From the NCBI GenBank assembly GCA_963977105.1, contig CAXBNI010000002.1, positions 248,001 through 312,000 of the forward strand: a DNA stretch of 64,000 nucleotides. The letters run 5' to 3'. Positions 53,180-62,860 of this stretch are shown here, piece after piece. This DNA is from UBA2705 sp963977105 (GTDB taxonomy: Bacteria; Pseudomonadota; Alphaproteobacteria; Micavibrionales; Micavibrionaceae). A program made the translations under genes and the position numbers. How positions within the stretch are numbered: the stretch's first letter is position 1; each line of letters starts with the position of its first letter. The notes under the pieces are model-generated. The model searched no databases. It was not told where the DNA came from and saw only the letters and a program-made list of their open reading frames with translations.

Positions 53180-53500
53180 TTAAGAGACTGTAGCAAGCCA
53201 GTCATTTAACTGGTCTTTGTTCATACCGCCGACGCGTGTATCAACCACTTGGCCTTCTTTAAACACCATTAATGTTGGAATGCCACGCACATTGTACTTT
53301 GTTGGCGCTTCAGGGCTGTCTTCAATATTAATTTTAACCACTTTAAACTTGTCCGACATTTCTGTTGCGACTTCATCTATCAGTGGTGACATCGCTTGGC
53401 ATGGCTGGCACCATTCCGCCCAAAAATCAACGACAACAAGGCCATCTGCTTTCAAAACTTCTTTATCGAAATTTGTATCTGTAACTTTTAAACTCGACAT
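53180..53500 (-). CDS. trxA: Thioredoxin with CQPC active site
   Basis: Thioredoxin reduces disulfides in the cytoplasm. The 106-residue length, DFWAEWCQPCQAMSPL (residues 25-40), KINIEDSPEAPTKYNVRGIPTLMVF with the cis-proline near 75, and the VGGMNKDQL end are standard. Trp30-Cys31-Gln32-Pro33-Cys34 has Gln where most thioredoxins have Gly; the redox potential may therefore differ. Neither cysteine is lost. A terminator follows 37 bases downstream. It is more likely TrxA than a specialised member because no signal peptide or extra domain is present. Confidence 0.94.
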   Translation of the reverse strand: MSSLKVTDTNFDKEVLKADGLVVVDFWAEWCQPCQAMSPLIDEVATEMSDKFKVVKINIEDSPEAPTKYNVRGIPTLMVFKEGQVVDTRVGGMNKDQLNDWLATVS

Positions 53501-53564
53501 AATTAGATCCTTTCGTTTACGCCTTCTTTAATGAGTATGGTTTTTCTGACGAAATATTCAATAG

Positions 53565-54773
53565 CTAGCTTTCAAATAACCACATATATCCGTAGGCGAC
53601 AATAAATGCAGGCAATGCAGAATACACGGTCGCCACCACCGCAGCCCTCGGCGCAAGGGCGATTGCAGGGAATAAAGCGTCGCCATCATTGCTAATCGCG
53701 TTACCAATTTGCGCCGATAGCGGTATCGCCCCGCTTAAATAAGTCGCTGTCACTAAAATTTGAGGGCCACAGCCGGGAATAAAACCAATAAGAATCGCAA
53801 TCAACGGCAGGTAAAGATGTACGCCAGAAAATAAACTCGCTAAGTCAACCTGCGTAATATGCAGAGTCATTTCGAAAATAAAAAACGCAAATACAACCCA
53901 AGTTGTGACAAAGTTAGTATCCTGAATCACGCGATGCACGGGGTGATCTTTTTCGCTGCTCATATGAATATTATGTGCCGCCCCGTATTGTTCTCCGACC
54001 CGATGCTGACGAAACACAGAGGAGTAGACCCACATCAAGCTGCCTAAAAGGGCGCCCGCTGCACCTAAATATAACGCAACGGCGCTATGCATTTCAGCCG
54101 TGATCCAGCCAATAGCACCAATTTGTAGCGCGCTTAATATCCCCAAAACGAATCCTGGCCCAACAAGGACCAGCCATAGCCCGTCAAACATATTAAGGCG
54201 TAGCACGGATGTGTCATCATCTTCCAAACATTTTGCGCGTGATATTTCGTCGTCTTTTGGGCGCAAATAATCTTTGCCATGCAGCGCATCAACGCTATAA
54301 CCGCTGATTATACCGACGCAAACGCCAAGCCCCATAATCAAAAAGCCCGTTTGCGGCGCTTGTGCCAATAATAAAAATGCCGCGTCCCCCATCGTCGACG
54401 TAAGCACAGCAACGACACTGCCAAATGATAAGCGCCCGCGCACATATTGCGTCACCACAATAATCGCCCCACCACAACCGGGCAAAGCGCCAAGCAATGC
54501 GGCAATCGGCACTTGAAGGTGCTGATGTTTTTTCAAAAAACTTTTAGTATTTACTTTAAACGCAGATTCCAGCGTGTAAAAAATCACGAGCGTAAAGGCG
54601 ACAAAAACACTCACCGCGATATAGGCATCACTCAGAACTTTGAGCAGCACATGGAAGCTCTCCTGGCTCTGTAACGACAGCACCAAGACAGCGAAGATAA
54701 ATATAAGTAATAAATAAGAAGACTTCGCCCTTTGCCACACGGCGCTATGCTTCACTGGATTCAACACATTCAT
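53565..54773 (-). CDS. Putative ten-helix heavy-metal exporter (ArsP_2-like), duplicated PGCG motif
   Basis: A 402-residue protein of about ten membrane helices resembling the putative 10TM heavy-metal exporter family (ArsP_2, DUF2899). Two equivalent halves each carry a P-G-C-G motif: GALPGCGGAIIVVTQYVRG (near residue 95) and GFIPGCGPQILVTATYLSG (near residue 330). Each is followed by a conserved loop with D-A (GDAAFLLLAQAP, GDALFPAIALAP). The middle loop (residues 165-200) is soluble and acidic, with one Cys. The substrate is unknown; manganese and arsenic compounds have been suggested for relatives. No metal regulator is visible nearby. Confidence 0.75.
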   Translation of the reverse strand: MNVLNPVKHSAVWQRAKSSYLLLIFIFAVLVLSLQSQESFHVLLKVLSDAYIAVSVFVAFTLVIFYTLESAFKVNTKSFLKKHQHLQVPIAALLGALPGCGGAIIVVTQYVRGRLSFGSVVAVLTSTMGDAAFLLLAQAPQTGFLIMGLGVCVGIISGYSVDALHGKDYLRPKDDEISRAKCLEDDDTSVLRLNMFDGLWLVLVGPGFVLGILSALQIGAIGWITAEMHSAVALYLGAAGALLGSLMWVYSSVFRQHRVGEQYGAAHNIHMSSEKDHPVHRVIQDTNFVTTWVVFAFFIFEMTLHITQVDLASLFSGVHLYLPLIAILIGFIPGCGPQILVTATYLSGAIPLSAQIGNAISNDGDALFPAIALAPRAAVVATVYSALPAFIVAYGYMWLFES

Positions 54774-54818
54774 AACAATAAAACTATACTAAATGACAAA
54801 TAAAACAAGAACTCCACA

Positions 54819-56756
54819 TCACGAAGACATCCAGCGCTTATGCCACAAATGGAACATAACAAAGTTCCAAATGCGCAATGTGTCGGCCTCTGAACCTAAA
54901 GCGGCGCGCCGCCAAGCACTTGCGATTAGTGATAAATCAAAATACGCATTGGCCGGTGCGGCCTTATCATGAACAAGCCCATCCACCCATGGCTTCAGAT
55001 CACCATTAAGCCATGCGTTTAATGGTGGAGTAAAACCTTGCTTTGGGCGCTCATACAAATGACGCGGCAGGTAACGTGCCAAAAGTTCGCGCACGACATA
55101 TTTGCCCTGCCCTGCGTGGATTTTGGTTTGTAGTGGCAATGTCCATGCATAATCAAAAACGTCAACGTCCATAAAAGGCGCACGGCTCTCGATTGAACTT
55201 GCCATGGTCGCGCGGTCAACTTTGACCATCATACGGTCAGATAGTTGGGATAACACATCCCAGTAAACCATTTGTTCCTCAGGTTTCAAGCCTTGGACTT
55301 CGCGGCGTATATCTTGGTTCAGCAGCGCGACATCTGTGCTCTCATGCACCAAAGCCTCTGTATTATGCCATTGCTGTGAAAGGCCATTATAAAAATCATT
55401 AAGATCGCGACTGCCCATAACCTCAACAAGGCGGTTTATTCTGTCATTTTGGCACTGCAGCGAAACGGGTAATGTTTTTAACAGCAGCTTTTGCAACCCA
55501 CGACGCAGCGGCGCTGGCAATAAGCGCATTTTACGCCAAACTTGCGCCCCTTGATAGTGGCGCTTATAGCCCGCGAACATTTCATCGCCGCCATCGCCTG
55601 TAAGCACAACGCTGACATCCTTGCTCGCTTCACGCGCAACCATAAAAGTCGGAATTTGCGAGGCATCCGCAAAAGGCTCATCATAAATGTCCGCCATGAG
55701 AGCAAGGCTATCTTTTACCGCATTGCTATCAACATAATATTCATGGTGATCCGTCCCTAAATGCGTGGCGATTGCCTTAGCGTGTTCGGCTTCGTTATAT
55801 TTCGGTTCATTAAAACCAATCGAGAATGTCTTTACACGCTCATTCATCTGTTCTTGCATCATGGCAACAACCAAAGATGAATCTATACCGCCCGACAAAA
55901 ATGCCCCAATGGGCACATCTGATATCATACGGCGCTCAACGGCCTTATGCATGACATGATCTAGCCCAGAAAGTGCATCATCAAACCCCATTTTCGGGTC
56001 AATTTCCGCACGGCGGTTTTGAATTTGTGCGCCCGCATCAAAATAAATTTCAAACAGCGATGATAAATCTAACCCCGCGTTGATTTCACCATATTTTAAC
56101 GTGATACGCTGCCCTGCAGGAAGGCTCCAAACATTTTTAAAGATACAGTGCGGCGCAGGCACGTAAGATAGGCGCATATAAAGCGCCAAAACATCGGGGT
56201 TAATCGCTTTATTACGTTGAAAATCAGGGTGCGCGGCAAAGGCTTTGAGCTCTGAACCAAAAACAATTTGCTGCTCTGCCCAGCCAATATATAACGGTTT
56301 TTTACCGAAACGGTCGCGCAGTAAATGTAGCTCTTGGCTTTGGCGGTCCCAAAGCGCAATAGCGAACATACCATTAATTTTTTGTACCGCCGTATTAATG
56401 CCCCAATGCTCAATAGCAGCAAGCAAAACTTCTGTATCTGAGTGCCCTTTGAAACTGTGGCCTGCATCTTCTAAATTACGGCGCATTTCAAGGAAGTTAT
56501 AGATCTCACCATTATAGGCGACGACATAACGCCCGCTTTGTGAGTGCATCGGTTGATCACCATGGGTCGATAAATCAACAATCGCCAAACGTCGATGGCC
56601 TAACGTGAGTGGCGTTTGTTCATCGCCCCATACGCCAGAGGAATCTGGCCCGCGATGTGTCAGCCTGTCGCTCATTGCGCGCGTCATCTCACGCAATACA
56701 TCTATATGGGACACGTCACGCGCCCCAATATCAAAAATACCGGTAATGCCACACAT
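54819..56756 (-). CDS. asnB: Asparagine synthetase B, glutamine-hydrolysing
   Basis: AsnB makes asparagine from aspartate, glutamine and ATP. The mature N-terminus is Cys2 (MCGITGIFD), the nucleophile of the glutaminase domain, with HRRLAIVDLS and YNGEIYNF near residues 55-85. The synthetase domain has LSGGIDSSLVVAMM near residue 290 (the P-loop-like S-G-G-x-D-S) and VLTGDGGDEMFAGY near 380. At 645 residues it belongs to the long class often tied to capsule or LPS gene sets rather than to basal biosynthesis, so its substrate may be a sugar acid or other acceptor. It starts four bases after the holC stop codon. Confidence 0.92.
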   Translation of the reverse strand: MCGITGIFDIGARDVSHIDVLREMTRAMSDRLTHRGPDSSGVWGDEQTPLTLGHRRLAIVDLSTHGDQPMHSQSGRYVVAYNGEIYNFLEMRRNLEDAGHSFKGHSDTEVLLAAIEHWGINTAVQKINGMFAIALWDRQSQELHLLRDRFGKKPLYIGWAEQQIVFGSELKAFAAHPDFQRNKAINPDVLALYMRLSYVPAPHCIFKNVWSLPAGQRITLKYGEINAGLDLSSLFEIYFDAGAQIQNRRAEIDPKMGFDDALSGLDHVMHKAVERRMISDVPIGAFLSGGIDSSLVVAMMQEQMNERVKTFSIGFNEPKYNEAEHAKAIATHLGTDHHEYYVDSNAVKDSLALMADIYDEPFADASQIPTFMVAREASKDVSVVLTGDGGDEMFAGYKRHYQGAQVWRKMRLLPAPLRRGLQKLLLKTLPVSLQCQNDRINRLVEVMGSRDLNDFYNGLSQQWHNTEALVHESTDVALLNQDIRREVQGLKPEEQMVYWDVLSQLSDRMMVKVDRATMASSIESRAPFMDVDVFDYAWTLPLQTKIHAGQGKYVVRELLARYLPRHLYERPKQGFTPPLNAWLNGDLKPWVDGLVHDKAAPANAYFDLSLIASAWRRAALGSEADTLRIWNFVMFHLWHKRWMSS

Positions 56757-56759
56757 GAA

Positions 56760-57221
56760 TTATGCTTTCTTTTCCCAGCCGCCGCGCTCAGTTTGCTGCC
56801 AATAGGTCAAATTGTGCCCTGCTTCTTTATAAGCCTTCCAGCGCATCCGCGCTGCGGCAACTTCATGTGCGTCTTGGCCACTAAACATTTCACAGCACAG
56901 CGAGAAGTCATCCAAAGCGGTACTCTCTTCGCCATTCGTGCAACCGCTCGTCAGCACAAGCATATCCGCTTTATTCACATTTTCTGCGGTGGCCGTTAAT
57001 AATACAGGCTGCGCGGCGCTGTTTTCATCATTCGCCGCGCCATGCGGAATAAAGCCATTTTCTTTATATGACCATATCGCATCGCTTAAGCTTTCAATCC
57101 GCGCTTCATCGGCAAGGCGCACCAAAATGCGCTTACCGTTATCAAGCGCTTTACGCAGTAATAACGGCAAAGCTTGATCTAAGCTATGTTGCTGTAAGTG
57201 ATAAAAACGGATATCAGTCAT
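56760..57221 (-). CDS. holC: DNA polymerase III chi subunit (HolC)
   Basis: HolC is an accessory of the clamp loader and binds SSB. The N-terminus FYHLQQHSLDQALPLLLRKAL and KRILVRLADEARIESLSDAIW are the family pattern, followed by SYKENGFIPHG and ADMLVLTSGC. At 153 residues it is standard. There are Cys residues in GCTNGEE and LCCEMF that are not a known feature. It lies 11 bases after the pepA stop codon and 3 bases before asnB, in the common pepA-holC order of proteobacteria. Confidence 0.9.
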   Translation of the reverse strand: MTDIRFYHLQQHSLDQALPLLLRKALDNGKRILVRLADEARIESLSDAIWSYKENGFIPHGAANDENSAAQPVLLTATAENVNKADMLVLTSGCTNGEESTALDDFSLCCEMFSGQDAHEVAAARMRWKAYKEAGHNLTYWQQTERGGWEKKA

Positions 57222-57232
57222 AAATGCTCAGC

Positions 57233-58741
57233 TTACTCGTAATGGTCTGAGATAAATTTATGCAATGCACGCACCCCAGCGCCTGTGCCGCCAAGTGGGC
57301 CTAAAGGCTTATCTTTATGTGCCCATGCCGTACCGGCAATGTCCATATGCGCCCACGGACGGCCTTTATCAATAAAGAATTCAAGGAAGGCCGCCGCTGT
57401 CGAAGCGCCGCCATATCGTGACACCGTGCCAAGGTTGCGGTAATCTGCGATTTTGCTTTTCATTTCCTCGCTGAAGTTCTCACCCAGTGGCATCCGCCAT
57501 AGTTTTTCACCGCTATTCGCGCCGGAAGATTCCATTTTTGCCCATAAATCATCATCATTGCAGAACACACCACTAAATTCAGTGCCGAGCGCAACCAGAA
57601 TCGCGCCTGTGAGCGTAGCAAGGTCGATCAACACTTTCGGGTCATCTTGTTCTTGCACATATGACAGCGTATCACAAAGCACCAAACGCCCTTCAGCATC
57701 CGTGTTCAAAACTTCAATTGTTTTGCCATTATAAGCTTTGATGACATCACCGGGGCGGTAAGCATTATCAGATGGCATGTTTTCAACCAAGCCAATCGCG
57801 CCGACGACATTTACAGGCGCTTTACGCAAAGCAAGCGAGTACATCAGGCCGCATACTGCCGCCGAGCCGCCCATATCCATTTTCATTAAATCCATTTGAC
57901 CTGCAGGCTTAATCGAGATTCCACCAGTATCAAACGTTACGCCCTTGCCAACGAAGCCAAGCGGCTTGTCATCAGCATCACCGCCATTCCAGCGCATAAT
58001 CACCATACGCGGCTTACGGATAGAGCCTTGGCCCACGGCCATTAATGACCCCATGCCCATTTTGAGCATTTTCTTGTCATCAAGGACTTCAACCTGCACA
58101 CCCAATGGCTTAAGTTTTTCTTTGACGATTTCCGCATAGCTTTCAGGGTAAAGCACATTTGGTGGCTCGTTCACCAAATCACGCGCAAAGAATACGCCTT
58201 GCGCCAACGCATCAAGCACATGGTAAACTTTATCCGCCACTTCACTTTGCGAGGATATAAAATCAACAGCGGCAAGTGTCGTGTCATCATCACACGGCTC
58301 ACGCTTATCTTTATATTTATCGAAATCATAAGAAGCAAGGTTCAGCCCCAAAGCCAAATGCGCAATGAGTAAATCCACGCTTAGGTCGCTATCGGTGACG
58401 CCGTAATCCATATAGACGCCCGCGTGCTGCACGCCACTTGATTTTAGCGCCTTGCAAAGTTTGCCGCCTGCAATTTCTGCATTATCTGTGGTCATTTTTT
58501 CTTCATCACCAAGGCCGAGTAAAATCGCCTGTGAGAAACCTGTCACGTCAGGCAGATGCAAGACTAATGTTTGCCCAAGTTTAAATTTAAAATGCTTTGA
58601 TGCATTATAATGTTGTGCAATTAAGCCACCAGTTTGCGAATCTAAAGATTCAAGCGCGCCTTTTAATTCTTGGCCTTTAAAAACGGGGAAAACCACTGTA
58701 TCGGCGGCGCTGTTGACGTCAGCGAGAAATGAGAGTTTCAT
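57233..58741 (-). CDS. pepA: Leucyl aminopeptidase PepA (M17)
   Basis: PepA is a two-metal aminopeptidase, usually a hexamer, which removes N-terminal leucine and other residues and in some bacteria binds DNA. The metal and active-site motifs are GKGVTFDTGGISIKPAG near residue 265, MKMDMGGSAAV near 287 and NTDAEGRLVLCDTL near 350 (the N-T-D-A-E-G-R-L signature). At 502 residues it is normal. AAGGA lies 5-6 bases before the ATG. The holC gene follows. Its promoter must lie in the 165-base region shared with lptF. Confidence 0.96.
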   Translation of the reverse strand: MKLSFLADVNSAADTVVFPVFKGQELKGALESLDSQTGGLIAQHYNASKHFKFKLGQTLVLHLPDVTGFSQAILLGLGDEEKMTTDNAEIAGGKLCKALKSSGVQHAGVYMDYGVTDSDLSVDLLIAHLALGLNLASYDFDKYKDKREPCDDDTTLAAVDFISSQSEVADKVYHVLDALAQGVFFARDLVNEPPNVLYPESYAEIVKEKLKPLGVQVEVLDDKKMLKMGMGSLMAVGQGSIRKPRMVIMRWNGGDADDKPLGFVGKGVTFDTGGISIKPAGQMDLMKMDMGGSAAVCGLMYSLALRKAPVNVVGAIGLVENMPSDNAYRPGDVIKAYNGKTIEVLNTDAEGRLVLCDTLSYVQEQDDPKVLIDLATLTGAILVALGTEFSGVFCNDDDLWAKMESSGANSGEKLWRMPLGENFSEEMKSKIADYRNLGTVSRYGGASTAAAFLEFFIDKGRPWAHMDIAGTAWAHKDKPLGPLGGTGAGVRALHKFISDHYE

Positions 58742-58796
58742 ATGTATTCCTTAAATTTAAATAGATCGATAACTGTTTACAAATGTCCTGCAATCA

Positions 58797-58820
58797 TGAC
58801 CTTCCCCCTAAAAAAGGTCA
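58797..58820. repeat. Inverted repeat between pepA and lptF
   Basis: TGACCTT (58797-58803) and AAGGTCA (58814-58820) are perfect inverted copies 10 bases apart, in the divergent promoter region. No T run follows on either strand, so an operator is more likely than a terminator. Confidence 0.35.
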
Positions 58821-58906
58821 ATCCATAAGGTCTGCAGAATATGGACTCATGCACATCTTGCGCATAAGAACTTGAATTTTCAAAAGCAATCGTCCATAAA
58901 AAGCGC

Positions 58907-60076
58907 ATGAGTATAATGAACCGCTATTTATTCTGGCAGCTTTTAGGGATCACGATTGTCGTGTCGCTCACGCTTACCGGCGTGATTTTTCTCTCTCAGT
59001 CCTTACGTTTCCTTGAGCTCATCATTGAATCCGGTGCGTCGAGCAGCATCTTTATTATGCTGATCTTGCTCGCCTTGCCGCGCTTTTTCGAAGTTATCAT
59101 TCCTGTCGCGCTGTCCGTCGCCGTTTTGTTCTTATATAACCGCATGACCGCAGATAGCGAACTTGTCGTCATGCGCTCTCTTGGTTTCTCTCCTGGGCGC
59201 ATTGCACGCCCTGCAATTTTCTTGTCGCTGCTTATCTCAATTCTGTTAATGGTGATGACAACTTGGGCTGGCCCATCTGCCTTGGCTAAAATGCAGCGCC
59301 TAAGGAAAGACGTGACTGCAGAATACTCCAGTCTGATTTTCCGTGAGGGCGTTTTCAATTCAGTGGCGCGCGGCGTCACTATATATATCAGAGAGCGCAA
59401 CGATGATGGCAGCATGAGCGGCCTATTAATCCACGACGCACGCGATAAAGGTGAACCAGCATCAACAATTGCCGCAAAATCAGGCATTATTGTCTCCACG
59501 CCGACAGGCCAGCAAGTCCTTGTCTATGATGGTGTCCGCCAAAGCTTCAACCCAAGCAGCGGGGCTTTAAACCGCTTGAAATTCAATCGTTACACGATCG
59601 AGATTCCTAACGACAAGGGCAGCGTCAATGACCGCTGGGTCGAACCTGACGAGAGGACATTCCTACAATTGCTAAATCCAGATTTGTCAGACCTTGACGA
59701 CTTAAGGCACAAACGCGAGTTTATGGTCGAAGCCCATCGCCGTATCATCAGCCCTTTGCTCGCGCCGTGTTTTGCGCTGATTTCGCTCTGCGCTTTATTA
59801 TTAGGGCCTGTTAGTCGCCGTGGGCAGGGCAAGCGTATTATTAGCGCCGCTGCGAGTGTGATTATCTTACAAAGCCTCTATTTAGTGTTTTTCAATATTG
59901 CTAAAGACCACAATTTCGGTATCGTGCTTCTATATATCATCACACTTCTACCTCTGGTTTTCTGCGGCTATATCATTAGCGAGCATGGAGAGTCTTTACG
60001 CGCCAAGTTATTACGTTACGGCTTTACTGCGCCAAACCAACCAAAAACGCAAGACAGAGGCGGCGCGACGATATGA
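58907..60076 (+). CDS. lptF: LPS export ABC transporter permease LptF
   Basis: LptF is one of two permease subunits of LptB2FG, which extracts LPS from the inner membrane. It starts MNRYLFWQLLGITIVVSLTL after a short leader and has three helices, a periplasmic beta-jellyroll (residues 130-270) and three more helices to about residue 365. The soluble part contains VFNSVARGVTIYIRER and SRRGQGKRI near the membrane return. The 389-residue length fits. ATG codons at 58907 and 58916 are both possible; no clear ribosome binding site decides. It overlaps lptG by four bases (ATGA). Confidence 0.93.
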   Translation: MSIMNRYLFWQLLGITIVVSLTLTGVIFLSQSLRFLELIIESGASSSIFIMLILLALPRFFEVIIPVALSVAVLFLYNRMTADSELVVMRSLGFSPGRIARPAIFLSLLISILLMVMTTWAGPSALAKMQRLRKDVTAEYSSLIFREGVFNSVARGVTIYIRERNDDGSMSGLLIHDARDKGEPASTIAAKSGIIVSTPTGQQVLVYDGVRQSFNPSSGALNRLKFNRYTIEIPNDKGSVNDRWVEPDERTFLQLLNPDLSDLDDLRHKREFMVEAHRRIISPLLAPCFALISLCALLLGPVSRRGQGKRIISAAASVIILQSLYLVFFNIAKDHNFGIVLLYIITLLPLVFCGYIISEHGESLRAKLLRYGFTAPNQPKTQDRGGATI

Positions 60077-61170
60077 TCAATACCCTCAATATATACCTCG
60101 CCAAGAACTATTTGCGCAACTGCATCGGGCTGCTGCTTGTCTTTTTAAGCATTATCTACTTATTCGATTCGGTTGAGCTTATTCGCCGCGCCAGTAAGTT
60201 TGAAGATGTCGGCATGCCACTCATCCTACATATGGCCTTATTAAAGCTGCCTGAAATTGGCCAGACCGTCATGCCTTTTGTCATTTTATACGGCGCCATT
60301 TATACATTCTGGATGCTTTCCAAGCGTAGCGAGCTTGTAATTATCCGCGCGGCGGGGCTTTCTGCATGGCAGTTTCTCACCCCACTTATTGCCGTTGCCA
60401 TGTTGCTTGGCATTCTACAAATCACCGCAATAAACCCACTGAGTGCAGCGCTTCTCGCACGGTTTGAACAGCTAGAAAGTACGCATCTTAGCCATCAAAA
60501 AAACTTGATTGCCTTATTTGAAGGCGGCTTATGGCTGAAGCAAAAAAACGAAGATGATAAAGGCGGGTATATTATTATTCACGCCGAAAAAGTCCACCGC
60601 GCGACGTGGCAGTTAGATAATGTTATCGTCCTGTATTTTGATGCTGATGACCGCTTCACGCGCCGTATAGATGCCCCCAATGCTGTATTAAGCCAAGGCA
60701 AATGGGCGTTTAAAAACGCCACTTTAAACGCAGGGAACAGCCCTGCATTGCCAGCTGATGAATATAGCTTGCCAACGGACTTAACCCGCGAAGACATTGA
60801 AGAAACTTTTTCATCGCCTGAAACAATTTCCTTTTGGAAGCTCCCTAGCTTTATTAAGACACTAGAAACGGCAGGATTCGACAATACGCGGATGAAAATT
60901 CATCTCCATAACTTACTGTCTTTGCCTGTCTTGTTTGCTGCGATGATCTTTTTAGCCGCTGTTGTGTCCCTGCGCCCGCAGCGCTCTGGCAACACCACCG
61001 TGTTATTGCTTTCTGGTATATTCCTTGGCTTCGTGATCTTTTTAGGCTCAAGCTTTTTAAAGGCTTTGGGTATATCACAGCAAATTCCCATTATTTTATC
61101 CGCATGGTCACCGGCGACACTCACCTTACTGCTCGGTGGCGCCGCTTTATTTACTTTAGAAGATGGTTAA
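60073..61170 (+). CDS. lptG: LPS export ABC transporter permease LptG
   Basis: LptG is the second LptB2FG permease. The N-terminus MINTLNIYLAKNYLRNCIGL, LFDSVELIRRASKFEDVGM and FVILYGAIYTFWMLSKRSELVIIRAAGLSAWQ (with the coupling-helix region) match the family; the periplasmic domain and the three closing helices follow. At 365 residues it is standard length. It is translationally coupled to lptF. The remaining Lpt genes (lptA, lptB, lptC) are not in the window. Confidence 0.94.
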   Translation: MINTLNIYLAKNYLRNCIGLLLVFLSIIYLFDSVELIRRASKFEDVGMPLILHMALLKLPEIGQTVMPFVILYGAIYTFWMLSKRSELVIIRAAGLSAWQFLTPLIAVAMLLGILQITAINPLSAALLARFEQLESTHLSHQKNLIALFEGGLWLKQKNEDDKGGYIIIHAEKVHRATWQLDNVIVLYFDADDRFTRRIDAPNAVLSQGKWAFKNATLNAGNSPALPADEYSLPTDLTREDIEETFSSPETISFWKLPSFIKTLETAGFDNTRMKIHLHNLLSLPVLFAAMIFLAAVVSLRPQRSGNTTVLLLSGIFLGFVIFLGSSFLKALGISQQIPIILSAWSPATLTLLLGGAALFTLEDG

Positions 61171-61389
61171 GGCTTGACCTTAGGGCGGATTCACACTAAA
61201 TAAGCTGTTCACTTATAAGGTGAATTCTATAAGATGGCTTAAAATCAAAGAAATATGTGCACGGTATTTTATTTTAAGTTTAGTAACCTTTCAGTAAGAA
61301 TGTACATATATTATTTATAGTAAATCCGTATCAAAGGCGTAGATTCGCTTTTCTGGGCGGTTAAAATGAAGTAATCAGGGGCTTTAATA

Positions 61390-62181
61390 ATGAATATCTT
61401 AGGCGTAACAAGCAACTTCGTTGCAGGATCATCAAAACGCATAACGCGTAATTTACTTGTCGGCTTTTCGCTTTTGACACTTACATCCTGCGCAGCGAGC
61501 CAGCCTCCGTCGATGACAGGTGGCATTGCGGACCCTTTTGAAGGCATGAACCGCGCGGTATTCGCATTTAATGAAGGCGCAGACGCAATCATTTTAAAGC
61601 CTATCGCAGAAGGCTACAGATTTGTTGTCCCAACGCCAGCGCGTAAAGGCGTTCGCAACGCTCTGCGCAACTTAAAAAGCCCGATCATTTTTGGCAACGA
61701 AATTTTACAAGGCGACGTAGATGGCGCAGCGAAAGTATTAACGCGCGCAGCGATCAACTCGCTTATCGGTGTCGGCGGCTTATTTGACGTCGCAGGCTAT
61801 GAAGGTATAGAATATGAAGAGGAAGACTTCGGTCAAACATTAGCTGTTTGGGGCGTTGGCCACGGCCCGTTTATGATTGCGCCGATTATGGGCCCTGGCT
61901 CATTCCGTGATTTCTCAGGCCGCCTCGTCGACACTGTGATGGACCCACTACATTGGTGGTTAACAAACACAGAACAAGAAGAATGGCTATACGCACGCAT
62001 GGGCGTACAGGCAATTTCAGCACGTGAAGAGCTACTTGATGTACTTTCTGAGCTGAAAATGGGCGCGATTGATTACTATGCGACAATTCGTAGTGTTTAC
62101 GTACAAAACCGTGCTGCGCTTGTCGCAGACAGAAACCCTGACGATGCATTCTTCAACGATATTCCTGATTACGAAGAATAA
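61390..62181 (+). CDS. mlaA: Outer-membrane lipoprotein MlaA (VacJ)
   Basis: MlaA sits in the outer membrane and removes misplaced phospholipids from the outer leaflet. The lipobox is L31-T-S-C34 after a long basic and hydrophobic signal. Mature motifs: DPFEGMNRAVFAFNEG near residue 50 (the D-P-x-E-x-x-N-R motif), RKGVRNALRNLKSP, NSLIGVGGLFDVAG, and EDFGQTLAVWGVGHGPFM near residue 145. The length of 263 residues fits. It is followed by mlaC, 43 bases downstream, an arrangement typical of alphaproteobacteria. A gap of 219 bases before it contains its promoter, not resolved. Confidence 0.94.
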   Translation: MNILGVTSNFVAGSSKRITRNLLVGFSLLTLTSCAASQPPSMTGGIADPFEGMNRAVFAFNEGADAIILKPIAEGYRFVVPTPARKGVRNALRNLKSPIIFGNEILQGDVDGAAKVLTRAAINSLIGVGGLFDVAGYEGIEYEEEDFGQTLAVWGVGHGPFMIAPIMGPGSFRDFSGRLVDTVMDPLHWWLTNTEQEEWLYARMGVQAISAREELLDVLSELKMGAIDYYATIRSVYVQNRAALVADRNPDDAFFNDIPDYEE

Positions 62182-62224
62182 TCGCTAGACATAAAACAAT
62201 TTTTTAAGGCAGGGCATAAAATTA

Positions 62225-62860
62225 ATGACCAAATTATTTTTAATCTCTTTAACGGCACTATCCATGGCATTTGCGGGACTGGCGGTTCACGCCAACTTTT
62301 CCGTGTCTCATGCTTCTGCGTCTAAAATCAGCGAGGAAACGGCCGAAGCCTTTATCCAGAAACTATCAAATGAGGGGCTTGCCTTCCTTGCAAACGACAA
62401 GCTGTCAATTGAACAGAAGAAAGTTCGCTTTAAGCAGCTTCTTGATAATAAATTCGACATTAAAACAATCGGTCAGTTTGCCCTTGGCGTACACTGGAGA
62501 AATGTTTCCGATAGCGAAAAGAAGGAATATTTAAACCTGTTTGAAAATATGGTCGTCAATGTTTATGCACGCCGTTTCAACGAGTATCAGGGACAAAAAT
62601 TTGAAATCATGGGCGCACGTGAACGCGGCAAAAAAGATTTTATAGTCTCATCGCGCATCCACCCTCCCGAAGGGCAGCGTGGGGCTAAGGTCTCCGTGGA
62701 CTGGCGCCTAAGAGATAAAAATGGCACATTGAAGGTCATTGATATTTCTGTGGAAGGCATCAGTATGATTATGACTCAGCGCGCCGACTTCGCTGCAGTT
62801 ATTCAAAAAGGCCAAGGAGAAATAGAGTTTTTATTGGCTGAACTTCGTAAAAGCGACTAA
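62225..62860 (+). CDS. mlaC: Phospholipid-binding protein MlaC
   Basis: MlaC is the periplasmic carrier that shuttles phospholipid between MlaA and the MlaFEDB transporter. A signal peptide (residues 1-24) precedes the mature domain. Family features are FKQLLDNKFDIKTIGQFALG near residue 70, NLFENMVVNVYARRFNEYQG near residue 105, and VDWRLRDKNGTLKVIDISVEG near residue 160. The length of 211 is normal. A terminator follows about 94 bases after the stop codon, which ends the mlaA-mlaC unit. The transporter genes mlaFEDB are not in the window. Confidence 0.93.
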   Translation: MTKLFLISLTALSMAFAGLAVHANFSVSHASASKISEETAEAFIQKLSNEGLAFLANDKLSIEQKKVRFKQLLDNKFDIKTIGQFALGVHWRNVSDSEKKEYLNLFENMVVNVYARRFNEYQGQKFEIMGARERGKKDFIVSSRIHPPEGQRGAKVSVDWRLRDKNGTLKVIDISVEGISMIMTQRADFAAVIQKGQGEIEFLLAELRKSD

